NCBI GenBank assembly: GCA_964523145.1
Contig: CAZFYB010000010.1
Coordinates: forward strand, 1 to 15,654
From: Microsaccharimonas sp964523145
GTDB taxonomy: Bacteria > Patescibacteriota > Saccharimonadia > Saccharimonadales > Saccharimonadaceae
DNA: 15,654 nucleotides
Reading direction: 5' to 3'
The notes under the pieces were generated by a model. That model made no database searches. It saw only the letters and a list, made by a program, of their open reading frames with translations, and was not told the origin of the DNA. Positions 1 through 5,825 of the stretch are shown piece after piece. Each line of letters begins with the position of its first letter. Position 1 is the first letter of the stretch. The position numbers and the translations under genes were made by a program.

Positions 1-462
1 TACAATCAAAAATGTTACTTCAGATATATCGATGTGTTTGATACGAACATAGACGAAGATCGTTATCGCTCTCTCGTAACCCCTTCTGAAAGAGATTCAT
101 ATTACAGTGTTGGGCTTTTAAGTTACTTTATAAATGAATGCTCAGAAGACAACCATAGCCTAGGAAACACCGATAACGCTCAGGAAGGGTATCTAGAAGC
201 AGATAGTGATCAAAGCATTCAGCGTATATGTAATATACCTCAGCGAGCAGAAAGTGATAGGGTGGTTCTTTACGCAAGAAGCAGCCTTATATCCGAACAG
301 AAAGAAACTGGCGAATTAGGCAAAGTAACAAATAACAAAAATCATATTGTTCTTATTGGAGATTATTTGTATTACAGAAAAGATCTCGGGTGTAAGCCAT
401 TATCGTTATTTTGTGGGCAGCCTATAAAGAAAGTAGTTGTTGGCGATAGAGCAATGCTTTAG
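1..462 (+). CDS. Unrecognised protein, 5'-truncated by window edge
   Basis: The reading frame is open from the first base to a TAG at 460-462, giving 153 residues. A GTG at 34 is possible as a start, but the frame has no upstream stop and has protein-like composition before it, so the gene most likely begins outside the window. I do not recognise a family. The middle (about residues 50-85) is acidic and polar; the last 50 residues are more hydrophobic and basic, with a strand-like NHIVLIGDYLYYRK segment. No signal peptide or membrane segment is visible. It converges on the next gene with only 6 bases between the stop codons. Confidence 0.6.
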   Translation, partial: YNQKCYFRYIDVFDTNIDEDRYRSLVTPSERDSYYSVGLLSYFINECSEDNHSLGNTDNAQEGYLEADSDQSIQRICNIPQRAESDRVVLYARSSLISEQKETGELGKVTNNKNHIVLIGDYLYYRKDLGCKPLSLFCGQPIKKVVVGDRAML

Positions 463-468
463 AGAAAA

Positions 469-1197
469 TTAGGATAAATTAATCCAATTAGCGATCTTTT
501 CGTGATAATCATTCAGCTGTTCATCCGCTATATCACTCTGGCTCACTGCGTGAATAAAACCTTCGGCAATGTAACGATCTGCGTTAAAGGCTTGTATGTA
601 GGCTTCAGAAGTTTGCCGTGGAATAATTTCGTCATTCTCGTGTATAACAACTAATGTTTGGCCGCGAAACGGAGAATCTTTCATTTCCAATAATGGGTCG
701 TTTTTTAATTCTACGGGCTTAGTTCGATAACTCTGAATCATTTCCCTATAGCTATCTTCATCATCAAACCGAATTGACCATAAATCATAAAACGATTCCG
801 GTCGATAGATAGCCGGCGCGCGTAATACAAGTTTTTCGAAATCTCTGTAATGCGTTAGGTGTGCTGCAAGAAAGCTTCCGTAACTATTTCCGATAACAGT
901 AATTTTAGCGTTCGGATAATTTGTTTTAATCCATTCAAATGCATAAATTACTTCCAGAAGGTGCTGCGCTGGTCGAGTATCTTTTAACTCAAAAGGACTT
1001 TCGCCATGGCCAGTATAGTCGATAACGAGCGCAGATGCTCTGGTGGCATTGACCATATAATCAGTAAAGACAGCTTGCCGAGGCCGAGATGACGTAAACC
1101 CCATAAGAATAAGTATGATTTGATCGGTGCTTTTGCCTTTATACCAATCGGCCTTGATTGAGTATCCAGCGCATGCAATTTCGAAAGACTTTGTCAT
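469..1197 (-). CDS. Alpha/beta hydrolase (serine hydrolase)
   Basis: A 242-residue single-domain alpha/beta hydrolase, probably a cytosolic esterase or peptidase-like enzyme; substrate unknown. The nucleophile elbow is GNSYG at residues 103-107 (Ser105), preceded by strand KITVI. The likely acid is Asp189 in HENDEIIP and the likely catalytic His is His216 in GFIHAVS. The GHGES segment at 63-67 is the usual post-strand-4 loop. There is no signal peptide. I prefer the ATG at 1197 over an in-frame start at 1221, because a TATACT -10 box (1204-1209) lies inside the longer version, exactly 6 nt before this ATG, so the message is probably leaderless. It is divergent from the leader/kinase unit. Confidence 0.85.
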   Translation of the reverse strand: MTKSFEIACAGYSIKADWYKGKSTDQIILILMGFTSSRPRQAVFTDYMVNATRASALVIDYTGHGESPFELKDTRPAQHLLEVIYAFEWIKTNYPNAKITVIGNSYGSFLAAHLTHYRDFEKLVLRAPAIYRPESFYDLWSIRFDDEDSYREMIQSYRTKPVELKNDPLLEMKDSPFRGQTLVVIHENDEIIPRQTSEAYIQAFNADRYIAEGFIHAVSQSDIADEQLNDYHEKIANWINLS

Positions 1198-1203
1198 TTG
1201 TTT

Positions 1204-1209
1204 AGTATA
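1204..1209 (-). promoter_or_regulatory. -10 box of the hydrolase gene (leaderless start)
   Basis: TATACT on the minus strand, 6 nt from the ATG at 1197, placing +1 on the A of the ATG. No strong -35 at 17 nt; a TTGATC lies at a 19-nt spacing (1229-1234). Confidence 0.5.
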
Positions 1210-1262
1210 GCAAGGTTCCAATTAGCTAGATCAACCGTAGTTTTGATTAAGTTAGAAATAAA

Positions 1263-1291
1263 TTGACAAAGAAATAAAATATTGTAATAAT
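1263..1291 (+). promoter_or_regulatory. Sigma-70-type promoter for leader ORF and kinase-like gene
   Basis: A consensus TTGACA (1263-1268), a 17-nt spacer and AATAAT (1286-1291). The predicted +1 falls at about 1298, on the ATG of the 19-codon leader ORF. This is the only consensus -35 that I found in the window. Confidence 0.7.
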
Positions 1292-1297
1292 ACAAAC

Positions 1298-1357
1298 ATG
1301 AAACCTATTGAATGGATCTCTTTCACTCACCACCTATCCCATCTCATGCTTGGGTAA
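1298..1357 (+). CDS. 19-residue leader peptide (putative attenuator)
   Basis: The ORF reads MKPIEWISFTHHLSHLMLG then TAA. It begins 6 nt after the -10 box and ends about 22 nt before an intrinsic terminator that precedes the kinase-like gene. It has three His codons among codons 11-15 (CAC CAC, then CAT). Its last sense codons contain GCTTGGG (1348-1354), which can pair with CCCGAGC (1385-1391) of the terminator stem: seven pairs, one of them G-U. A ribosome held at the His codons would leave 1348-1354 free, so the antiterminator could form. A ribosome reaching the stop would cover it and let the terminator form. Expression of the peptide is inferred; what stalls the ribosome is unknown. Confidence 0.5.
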   Translation: MKPIEWISFTHHLSHLMLG

Positions 1358-1378
1358 ATTAATTATATATTTAATCAA

Positions 1379-1408
1379 AATACTCCCGAGCGGGAGTATT
1401 TCTTTTTT
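1379..1408 (+). terminator. Intrinsic terminator / attenuator before kinase-like gene
   Basis: Stem AATACTCCCG (1379-1388) pairs with CGGGAGTATT (1391-1400) around AG, in practice a 9-bp stem with a GAGC loop, followed by TCTTTTTT. It sits between the promoter/leader ORF and the Shine-Dalgarno of the next gene, so it would control read-through rather than end a gene. Confidence 0.75.
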
Positions 1409-1418
1409 AGGAGAAATT

Positions 1419-2000
1419 ATGTTTGAAAAAGATACATTACTACAGTATGAGCAGTTTATGCCTGTTGTCAGGGATATTGAAAATACCGCACAATTTATTG
1501 GAGAAGGGGCTGAGTCAAGAGTATACAAAGTACAATTACCATTTGGAAATTATGCGATAAAAATTACTAAAGAAAATGCACGAAATTTCCGCGATAGAAT
1601 AATGGATAGAGGCTTGATGACAAAAAAGAAAATAGATAGTGGCCTTAAAGGGCTTGGAATCAACGGTCTCGAACAATTCGCAACAGGCTCAATCGAGGAT
1701 TACGCTGCAATATATCAATTTGCTGACGGTATTCAATTAAATCGTATAGAAAACAGCTACGTAGACTTAGTAAATTCTGAGCAAAAAAGGAAATTAAACC
1801 AAACGATAGCCGAAGCAACCGAAGCAGGACTTGCATTCGATAAAGCAAACCCAAGTGGTGCAAATGCTTTTTATTGTCCTGACAAAGGTTTTACCTTGAT
1901 TGACTATACAGAAGCTTATTATCCAATAACGTATAGGCAGAACTGGTCAGCTGCAATCCGATCACTCGGACCTACAGCTTTACAAGCATTTGCCAATTAG
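1419..2000 (+). CDS. Small protein-kinase-fold phosphotransferase (APH/RIO-like)
   Basis: A 193-residue protein with kinase-fold hallmarks. The glycine-rich loop is GEGAESRVYKV (28-38), the ATP-binding lysine lies in YAIKI (Lys48), a catalytic-loop-like FDKANPSGAN is at 140-149 and the metal-binding Asp162 in TLIDY. It is much shorter than Ser/Thr kinases or aminoglycoside phosphotransferases, and its catalytic loop lacks the HxD histidine, so substrate and even activity are uncertain. The start is the ATG at 1419 with AGGAGA (1409-1414) in front; a longer TTG frame from 1308 would read through the terminator and leader ORF and is rejected. Expression probably depends on the upstream attenuator. 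Confidence 0.7.
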   Translation: MFEKDTLLQYEQFMPVVRDIENTAQFIGEGAESRVYKVQLPFGNYAIKITKENARNFRDRIMDRGLMTKKKIDSGLKGLGINGLEQFATGSIEDYAAIYQFADGIQLNRIENSYVDLVNSEQKRKLNQTIAEATEAGLAFDKANPSGANAFYCPDKGFTLIDYTEAYYPITYRQNWSAAIRSLGPTALQAFAN

Positions 2001-2033
2001 TATACCCCTTCTCATCACCACAGCAGAACACTC

Positions 2034-2573
2034 TTATTCCGCTATATAAAAATGCTCCGGAAGAGCAGCCGCCAAAGCAGTCCTCGACAAGATCAAGTCT
2101 AAGTGCTCTATCTTCGTTTGCGGCGTAGGATGGCCGTGTTCTGAAGGAAAATATAGCATATTATATTTCATTTCACCTGACGGATGAAACTTCCAAGATG
2201 CTTTTGTTGTAGGCTGCCTAAATCCATCATCAAACTCCATAGCTATTCGCATGGCAGGGTGAGGGGTAGTTAAGTCCATAATAATACTCGTATCAAATGG
2301 CTTAGGCCCTGTATTTCTACTTTCGTATGGGCGTGGAATGTCCAAGCCTTCAGGCTGACTAGTTGCTTGTCGTAACTCAACTACAACTGCACCGTACGGC
2401 GAGTAGCGCAACCGATCGACTTCCATGCCGGTCGAATCGATACGGTAATGATCGAAGAAATAACCTTCTGGGTTATTATCTCCAGCTCGAAGCAAACCTT
2501 CAACTTGGTTGTAGGCTTCTTTGTTTGGAATAAATGCTGGTTCTCTACGTTCTGTCAAATTAGCGTTAATCAT
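2034..2573 (-). CDS. Unrecognised soluble protein
   Basis: From the ATG at 2573 the product is 179 residues, with no signal peptide or membrane segment and no motif that I can assign. It has beta-rich stretches (EVDRLRYSPYGAVVVELRQ; SIIMDLTTPHPAMRIAMEF; ASWKFHPSGEMKYNMLYFP) and a helical C-terminus. A longer version from a TTG at 2612 adds 13 residues. I favour 2573 because it is an ATG with a weak -10-like GTTAAT 6 nt upstream, the arrangement seen at several other genes here. It converges on the kinase-like gene (33-bp gap). Confidence 0.6.
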   Translation of the reverse strand: MINANLTERREPAFIPNKEAYNQVEGLLRAGDNNPEGYFFDHYRIDSTGMEVDRLRYSPYGAVVVELRQATSQPEGLDIPRPYESRNTGPKPFDTSIIMDLTTPHPAMRIAMEFDDGFRQPTTKASWKFHPSGEMKYNMLYFPSEHGHPTPQTKIEHLDLILSRTALAAALPEHFYIAE

Positions 2574-2590
2574 ACTAACATTAACTATGG

Positions 2591-2749
2591 ATGAATGTTT
2601 GGGGATTTGCAAACAAAAGTATTATTCAATTTTGGTACCCGATACTTGATAGGTTTAGAACTAAATACTATGAGGTTATTGTTAATTTAGCGAAAGAAAT
2701 CGATATGGCTCAACGGTCTTTAGGCTTAATAACTTTATTACATTCTTGA
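2591..2749 (+). CDS. Possible small ORF, 52 codons
   Basis: An ATG frame ending at a TGA (2747-2749), filling the gap between two minus-strand genes and overlapping the 3' end of the DUF3800 gene by 12 bases. The composition looks protein-like, with a mixed aromatic and amphipathic-helix segment (FWYPILDRFRTKYYEVIV, then NLAKEIDMAQRSL). There is no clear Shine-Dalgarno and no recognised family. It could be a true small protein, a gene remnant or chance. Confidence 0.25.
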   Translation: MNVWGFANKSIIQFWYPILDRFRTKYYEVIVNLAKEIDMAQRSLGLITLLHS

Positions 2750-3460
2750 ATAATATTCGGTAATATTACAATGGTGGAACTTCATATCATTCAACGACCC
2801 AGCACTTACTGGCGTAATACCAAGAGGTAGTCCACCATTGAGCGATTCAATGTAGTTAAATATCACAAGATGACTATCTGAAAGTTCCGCTCCACTATAG
2901 AGCTTACTCGCCACTGCACCTGTCACAATATCGGCTACCTGTAGCGAAGCACTAACCGCCGAGTTTCCCGTTGAACAGAACTGCAATCTTGGTTTAATAG
3001 GAAAGCGTCTGTCTTTTTCTAAATATTCCTTTATTATCTTGTACTCGGCAGTCCCGAGTGGACCTGTTTCATCTGCTACAATATAAAAATCAAAGATACC
3101 TTCTGCCATACATTTTTTCACTACAGAACGAATAAGGGCATAACATTGCCTATAAAATATTTTTTGCTTATCCGATGTTTGATGTATCCTGCGACGCTCT
3201 AGTATTGGCAGGTTTCGATTATACGCCCACGAGTGATACGTTACCTGCTCATTTGCCATTATTGTAGCTAAAAATGTTTTATATTTTTCCGCATAAGAAG
3301 GAGTGCTTATCTTATTCCACTTCATCTCACCCCATAAACGGTGCTCGATTCTGACGTTAAGCGCATTAGACTCTAACGATGAAAAAATCGAACGAGGAAT
3401 AGAGACGCAGCCAATTACTGCGGTCGAACCAGCAAAGCATTCATCGAGTGCTAAAAACAT
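2738..3460 (-). CDS. DUF3800 family protein (RNase H-like fold predicted)
   Basis: A 240-residue protein matching the DUF3800 pattern: N-terminal strand with acidic pair LALDE (Asp6, Glu7), a GEMKW segment (Glu45, Lys47), YIVADETG (Asp130) and the C-terminal LQVADIVTGAV (Asp177), close to the family's LQxADxxxG signature. DUF3800 proteins are widespread, often beside mobile or defence genes, and are thought to be nuclease-like; function is not established. The upstream 67-codon gene stops 7 nt before this ATG. A TATAAT (3467-3472) overlaps that stop codon and lies exactly 6 nt before this ATG, so the gene may have its own leaderless promoter as well as read-through. Confidence 0.8.
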   Translation of the reverse strand: MFLALDECFAGSTAVIGCVSIPRSIFSSLESNALNVRIEHRLWGEMKWNKISTPSYAEKYKTFLATIMANEQVTYHSWAYNRNLPILERRRIHQTSDKQKIFYRQCYALIRSVVKKCMAEGIFDFYIVADETGPLGTAEYKIIKEYLEKDRRFPIKPRLQFCSTGNSAVSASLQVADIVTGAVASKLYSGAELSDSHLVIFNYIESLNGGLPLGITPVSAGSLNDMKFHHCNITEYYSRM

Positions 3461-3466
3461 AAGTTA

Positions 3467-3472
3467 ATTATA
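3467..3472 (-). promoter_or_regulatory. -10 box of the DUF3800 gene
   Basis: Consensus TATAAT on the minus strand, overlapping the TAA of the upstream small gene and 6 nt from the DUF3800 ATG. No clear -35. Confidence 0.45.
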
Positions 3473-3671
3473 CTTGAGGAGAGGCTGTAATCTGTGTTGT
3501 TTTGAAACTTTGTTCTATTTCGTCAGCTAGTGTGGACTTTTGTAGGAGTTTTTTATCACCGGGGCGAATATCGCTGATACTCGAAAGCTCGAAGGCAACG
3601 TTAGAAGCTAACTCTTTGAGAAAAGAGAATTGGTCTTTAGTGAGCTGGATGATGATTTTTTCGTTTTGCAT
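3468..3671 (-). CDS. 67-residue small protein, antitoxin-like context
   Basis: A small, probably helical protein starting MQNEKIIIQLTKDQFSFLKELASN; no assigned family. The N-terminal strand followed by helices is reminiscent of small DNA-binding or antitoxin-like proteins, but I see no diagnostic motif. It sits 7 nt upstream of the DUF3800 gene, so the two are probably co-transcribed. The promoter (3698-3726) carries an inverted repeat over its -10 box, which would suit autoregulation. The ATG is at 3671; no strong Shine-Dalgarno. Confidence 0.55.
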   Translation of the reverse strand: MQNEKIIIQLTKDQFSFLKELASNVAFELSSISDIRPGDKKLLQKSTLADEIEQSFKTTQITASPQV

Positions 3672-3684
3672 TTTTGTTTTTGAT

Positions 3685-3703
3685 TATGCTTACTAATAGC
3701 ATA
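3685..3703. promoter_or_regulatory. Inverted repeat (operator candidate)
   Basis: TATGCT (3685-3690), a 7-nt spacer and AGCATA (3698-3703), a perfect 6-bp inverted repeat. The right arm is the -10 box of the promoter below, so a bound protein would block transcription. Confidence 0.4.
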
Positions 3704-3726
3704 AAGGATGCTTTTGTTTTTCGCAA
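3698..3726 (-). promoter_or_regulatory. Promoter of the small-protein/DUF3800 unit
   Basis: On the minus strand: TTGCGA (3721-3726), 17-nt spacer, TATGCT (3698-3703). Each hexamer matches consensus at four of six positions. A second -10-like CATAAT lies closer to the gene. Confidence 0.4.
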
Positions 3727-3757
3727 GTTAGACACGAGTTTAAACCGTTTATATAAA

Positions 3758-4627
3758 CTAATTATTCTCAATATAATCTGATGCCTTGCCCCACCACTTA
3801 TCGAATTGGCTAATAAATTGCTGACACACCTTACTGTCTGTAAGTTCCGTAATAGAGGTTTGAGATTTACCCAAGTCTTTAATACTTCCGCCAATGTTAT
3901 ATACATTCTTGCCGTCAATTATAATGAAGCGGTCGTGAGATTCTCTTCGATTATCTTTTCCTGGCACCACTCCTTTTATCGAAACTTTACTTCTGAATTG
4001 AGCAAGAAAAGCATTTACATCAGGGCTGGCTACTGGCAATTCCTTTTCAAGGCCCAATAATCTGACTTTAATTTCTAAACTAGTATCTAAATATGGTCTT
4101 AGAACGTTTAGCAATGTGATATTCTTTGTTTCATTTTTGATTGTGAATAAATAGTCATCTTTTATATCAATCGCTGTAGTTGCTTGGCTTAGTATATTTT
4201 TTATGATAACCAAAGCGTCATACTCTGAGTTTGGCTTAAGAAAGACCTCCTTCGACGGTATCTTCACCTCTTTTAGTTGAAGTAGCTCAATTATTTGCTG
4301 CTTAATATCTGTAAATCTCCAGCCCTTATCTTCATCGACATAGCCGCTAGTAGGAACTTCACGCCATATTGTACTCTGTCGTCTAGCCTTATCGTATTTT
4401 CGATATTGAATACTATTCTGATCTACTGTATTTTCATATGCACTAGAGGCACGTTTATAGAGTTCTTCGAACTCCTTCTGTCTCAAAAGCCCCTGTGCCA
4501 ATAGTGGTTGCACTGCATTAATTTCATCCAAAATCGTTATAAGCTCCTCATCGGATACTGGTACTCGAGGTGGCTGTACAATACCTTCTATTGCAATCTT
4601 CTTTCGCAATTCATCAAGTGACTTCAT
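3758..4627 (-). CDS. PLD-like domain protein with HDR...D motif
   Basis: A 289-residue protein. The N-terminal third (1-115) is charged and helical with no known domain. The C-terminal half resembles a phospholipase D-like nuclease/transferase fold: AIDIKDDYLFT (152-162), IKVRLLG (186-192) and then SHDRFIIIDGKNVYNIGGSIKDLG (key residues His231, Asp232, Arg233, Asp238, Ser248). The usual HxK(x4)D is replaced by HDR(x4)D, a variant I know from PLD-like proteins in mobile-element and defence contexts. Only one copy of the motif is present, so an active enzyme would need to dimerise. GGAG sits 9 nt before the ATG, and the gene follows the RBBP9-like hydrolase by 27 nt, probably in one transcript. 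Confidence 0.65.
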   Translation of the reverse strand: MKSLDELRKKIAIEGIVQPPRVPVSDEELITILDEINAVQPLLAQGLLRQKEFEELYKRASSAYENTVDQNSIQYRKYDKARRQSTIWREVPTSGYVDEDKGWRFTDIKQQIIELLQLKEVKIPSKEVFLKPNSEYDALVIIKNILSQATTAIDIKDDYLFTIKNETKNITLLNVLRPYLDTSLEIKVRLLGLEKELPVASPDVNAFLAQFRSKVSIKGVVPGKDNRRESHDRFIIIDGKNVYNIGGSIKDLGKSQTSITELTDSKVCQQFISQFDKWWGKASDYIENN

Positions 4628-4654
4628 CTTATCGCACTCCGTAGGTTTTAGCGC

Positions 4655-5206
4655 CTAATTTAGTTTCTTTTTAAGGAATGTGAGCAATTCAGAAAATTCA
4701 AGAGTTGGGTACTTATGGCTACCAAAATGACCACGGTCTGTGAACTCAAAGTACTCACTACAAAGTTGGTCACGAATAAATTGTGGCTCGGCAATTGGAA
4801 TGTAGGGGTCGTCCGTTGAAGCGAAAATAGCTGTCCATTCTTGGTTAGCTTTTATCTTTTCCCAATCCCAAGGAGTGTCAAAATAGCCACTTGTTCGCTC
4901 ATCTTCATAGCCTAAATCTGTATGATATGTGCCGACCAAAATACTTGCGCCAATGTTATGGTCTTCGGCGAACTTAAGAATGGCTAATGCACCCGAAGAT
5001 GCACCGATAACAATGTCGTTCGAGTTGAGCTTCAGTACGTCAGTAAAGTACGGAAACCAATATTTCCTTCGTGCGAGTATATTGTCTGGAAGGTTGGGAG
5101 TAAGACATTCAATACCAATAGCTTCAAGGTTTGATTTGATATATGGATACCAGTCGTCAGTTCCGTGGCTATTGCCATTGCCGTGTAATATAACTACTCT
5201 CTTCAT
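4655..5206 (-). CDS. RBBP9/YdeN-family alpha/beta hydrolase
   Basis: A 183-residue small serine hydrolase of the RBBP9/YdeN type (family length about 180-200). Evidence: N-terminal VVILHGNGNS oxyanion region (4-13), nucleophile GASSG (68-72, Ser70), acid in STDDPYIP (Asp132 or Asp133) and His160 in DRGHFG. Natural substrates of bacterial members are poorly known. I start it at the ATG at 5206: a TACAAT -10 box (5213-5218) lies exactly 6 nt upstream, and the longer frame from 5260 would run through the terminator of the tRNA-Arg gene. The PLD-like gene follows 27 nt downstream. Confidence 0.82.
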   Translation of the reverse strand: MKRVVILHGNGNSHGTDDWYPYIKSNLEAIGIECLTPNLPDNILARRKYWFPYFTDVLKLNSNDIVIGASSGALAILKFAEDHNIGASILVGTYHTDLGYEDERTSGYFDTPWDWEKIKANQEWTAIFASTDDPYIPIAEPQFIRDQLCSEYFEFTDRGHFGSHKYPTLEFSELLTFLKKKLN

Positions 5207-5212
5207 TCCCTT

Positions 5213-5218
5213 ATTGTA
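5213..5218 (-). promoter_or_regulatory. -10 box of the RBBP9-like gene
   Basis: TACAAT on the minus strand, 6 nt from the ATG, lying just after the T-tract of the tRNA-Arg terminator. Confidence 0.5.
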
Positions 5219-5221
5219 ACA

Positions 5222-5246
5222 AACAAAAGCCTCCAAAAAGGAGGCT
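5222..5246 (-). terminator. Terminator of tRNA-Arg transcript
   Basis: On the minus strand AGCCTCC, a TTTTT loop and GGAGGCT (5228-5246), followed by TTTGTTT. It lies 15 nt past the tRNA 3' end. Confidence 0.75.
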
Positions 5247-5257
5247 GGGTTAGATTC

Positions 5258-5362
5258 CACTTGGTACCCCGGACAGGATTTGAACCTGTGACCTTAGGCT
5301 TAGAAGTCCTCTGCTCTATCCAACTGAGCTACCGGGGCGTGCGATACATCTGGTACCAAGTG
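5258..5362. repeat. 11-bp inverted repeat flanking tRNA-Arg
   Basis: CACTTGGTACC at 5258-5268 and its exact reverse complement GGTACCAAGTG at 5352-5362. In the precursor RNA the 5' leader could pair with the last acceptor bases, the CCA and the first trailer bases. GGTACC itself is palindromic, but the match extends five bases beyond it. Confidence 0.6.
5262..5338 (-). tRNA. trnR: tRNA-Arg (TCT)
   Basis: A 77-nt tRNA with encoded CCA. Acceptor GCCCCGG pairs with CCGGGGT (top pair G-U), discriminator A. D-arm GCTC...GAGC, T-arm ACAGG-TTCAAAT-CCTGT. The anticodon loop CTTCTAA gives TCT (Arg, AGA codons). The anticodon stem as aligned, GAGGA/GCCTA, has only three central Watson-Crick pairs, with G-A and A-G oppositions at 27-43 and 31-39. 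Confidence 0.92.
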
Positions 5363-5364
5363 TC

Positions 5365-5370
5365 ATTATA
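5365..5370 (-). promoter_or_regulatory. -10 box of tRNA-Arg
   Basis: Consensus TATAAT on the minus strand, 26 nt before the tRNA 5' end; +1 would be near 5358, inside the flanking repeat. The -35 is weak. Confidence 0.5.
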
Positions 5371-5383
5371 GCAAAAAGGCGCG

Positions 5384-5389
5384 TATAAT
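5384..5389 (+). promoter_or_regulatory. -10 box of the cupin gene
   Basis: Consensus TATAAT, divergent from the tRNA-Arg -10 box 13 bases away. The predicted 5' leader is about 21 nt and holds a full Shine-Dalgarno AAAGGAGG (5403-5410), 6 nt before the ATG. Confidence 0.55.
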
Positions 5390-5416
5390 AGAGGTATAGA
5401 TAAAAGGAGGATCACA

Positions 5417-5824
5417 ATGCAAGATCAAGGACCAAACCCATACGTTGTTAATGTCGAAGAGCTGACTCTCGCCAATGAAAACTTTAGGACAACTGCTTGG
5501 ACAGGTAAGAACCTGCAAATGACCCTTATGACCATCCAACCAGGCGAAGAAATTGGCTTGGAGGTGCATGAAGATCACGATCAATTCCTTCGTATTGAGC
5601 AAGGCCTCGCAACCGTACTTATGGGACCAACCGAACATGAACTTGAATCTTGGGATGCTGAGGATGATTTTGCTATCTTCGTTCCGGCGGGTGTATGGCA
5701 CAATGTCGTCAATACAGGCGAGCAGCCTCTTAAGTTGTACTCGATCTACTCACCACCAGAACATGCACATGGCACGATTCACGAGACGAAAGAAATCGCT
5801 GACGCAGCTGAGCACAGCGAATAA
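5417..5824 (+). CDS. Cupin-domain protein
   Basis: A 135-residue single cupin. Motif 1 is GLEVHEDHDQFLRIEQG (47-63) with likely metal ligands His51, His54 or Gln56, and Glu61; motif 2 is FVPAGVWHNVVNTG (88-101) with His95. The N-terminal ENFRTTAWTG and C-terminal KLYSIYSPPEHAHGT are typical of a common family of small stand-alone bacterial cupins. Metal-dependent sugar isomerase, dioxygenase or sensor roles are possible; the sequence does not decide. It has its own promoter and strong Shine-Dalgarno, and its stop lies one base from the stop of the convergent PL7 gene. There is no evidence that it works with the polysaccharide cluster. Confidence 0.88.
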   Translation: MQDQGPNPYVVNVEELTLANENFRTTAWTGKNLQMTLMTIQPGEEIGLEVHEDHDQFLRIEQGLATVLMGPTEHELESWDAEDDFAIFVPAGVWHNVVNTGEQPLKLYSIYSPPEHAHGTIHETKEIADAAEHSE

Positions 5825-5825
5825 G

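Noticed and set aside
1298..1357. A metabolite riboswitch upstream of the kinase-like gene
   Set aside because: The roughly 120-nt leader shows no known aptamer motif that I recognise, and the ORF plus competing stems explain it better.
1308..1418. N-terminal extension of the kinase-like gene from a TTG start
   Set aside because: It would run through the leader ORF region, the terminator hairpin and the Shine-Dalgarno of the ATG at 1419.
5207..5260. N-terminal extension of the RBBP9-like hydrolase
   Set aside because: It reads the tRNA-Arg terminator as protein; the family begins at the VVILHG strand, which follows the ATG at 5206.
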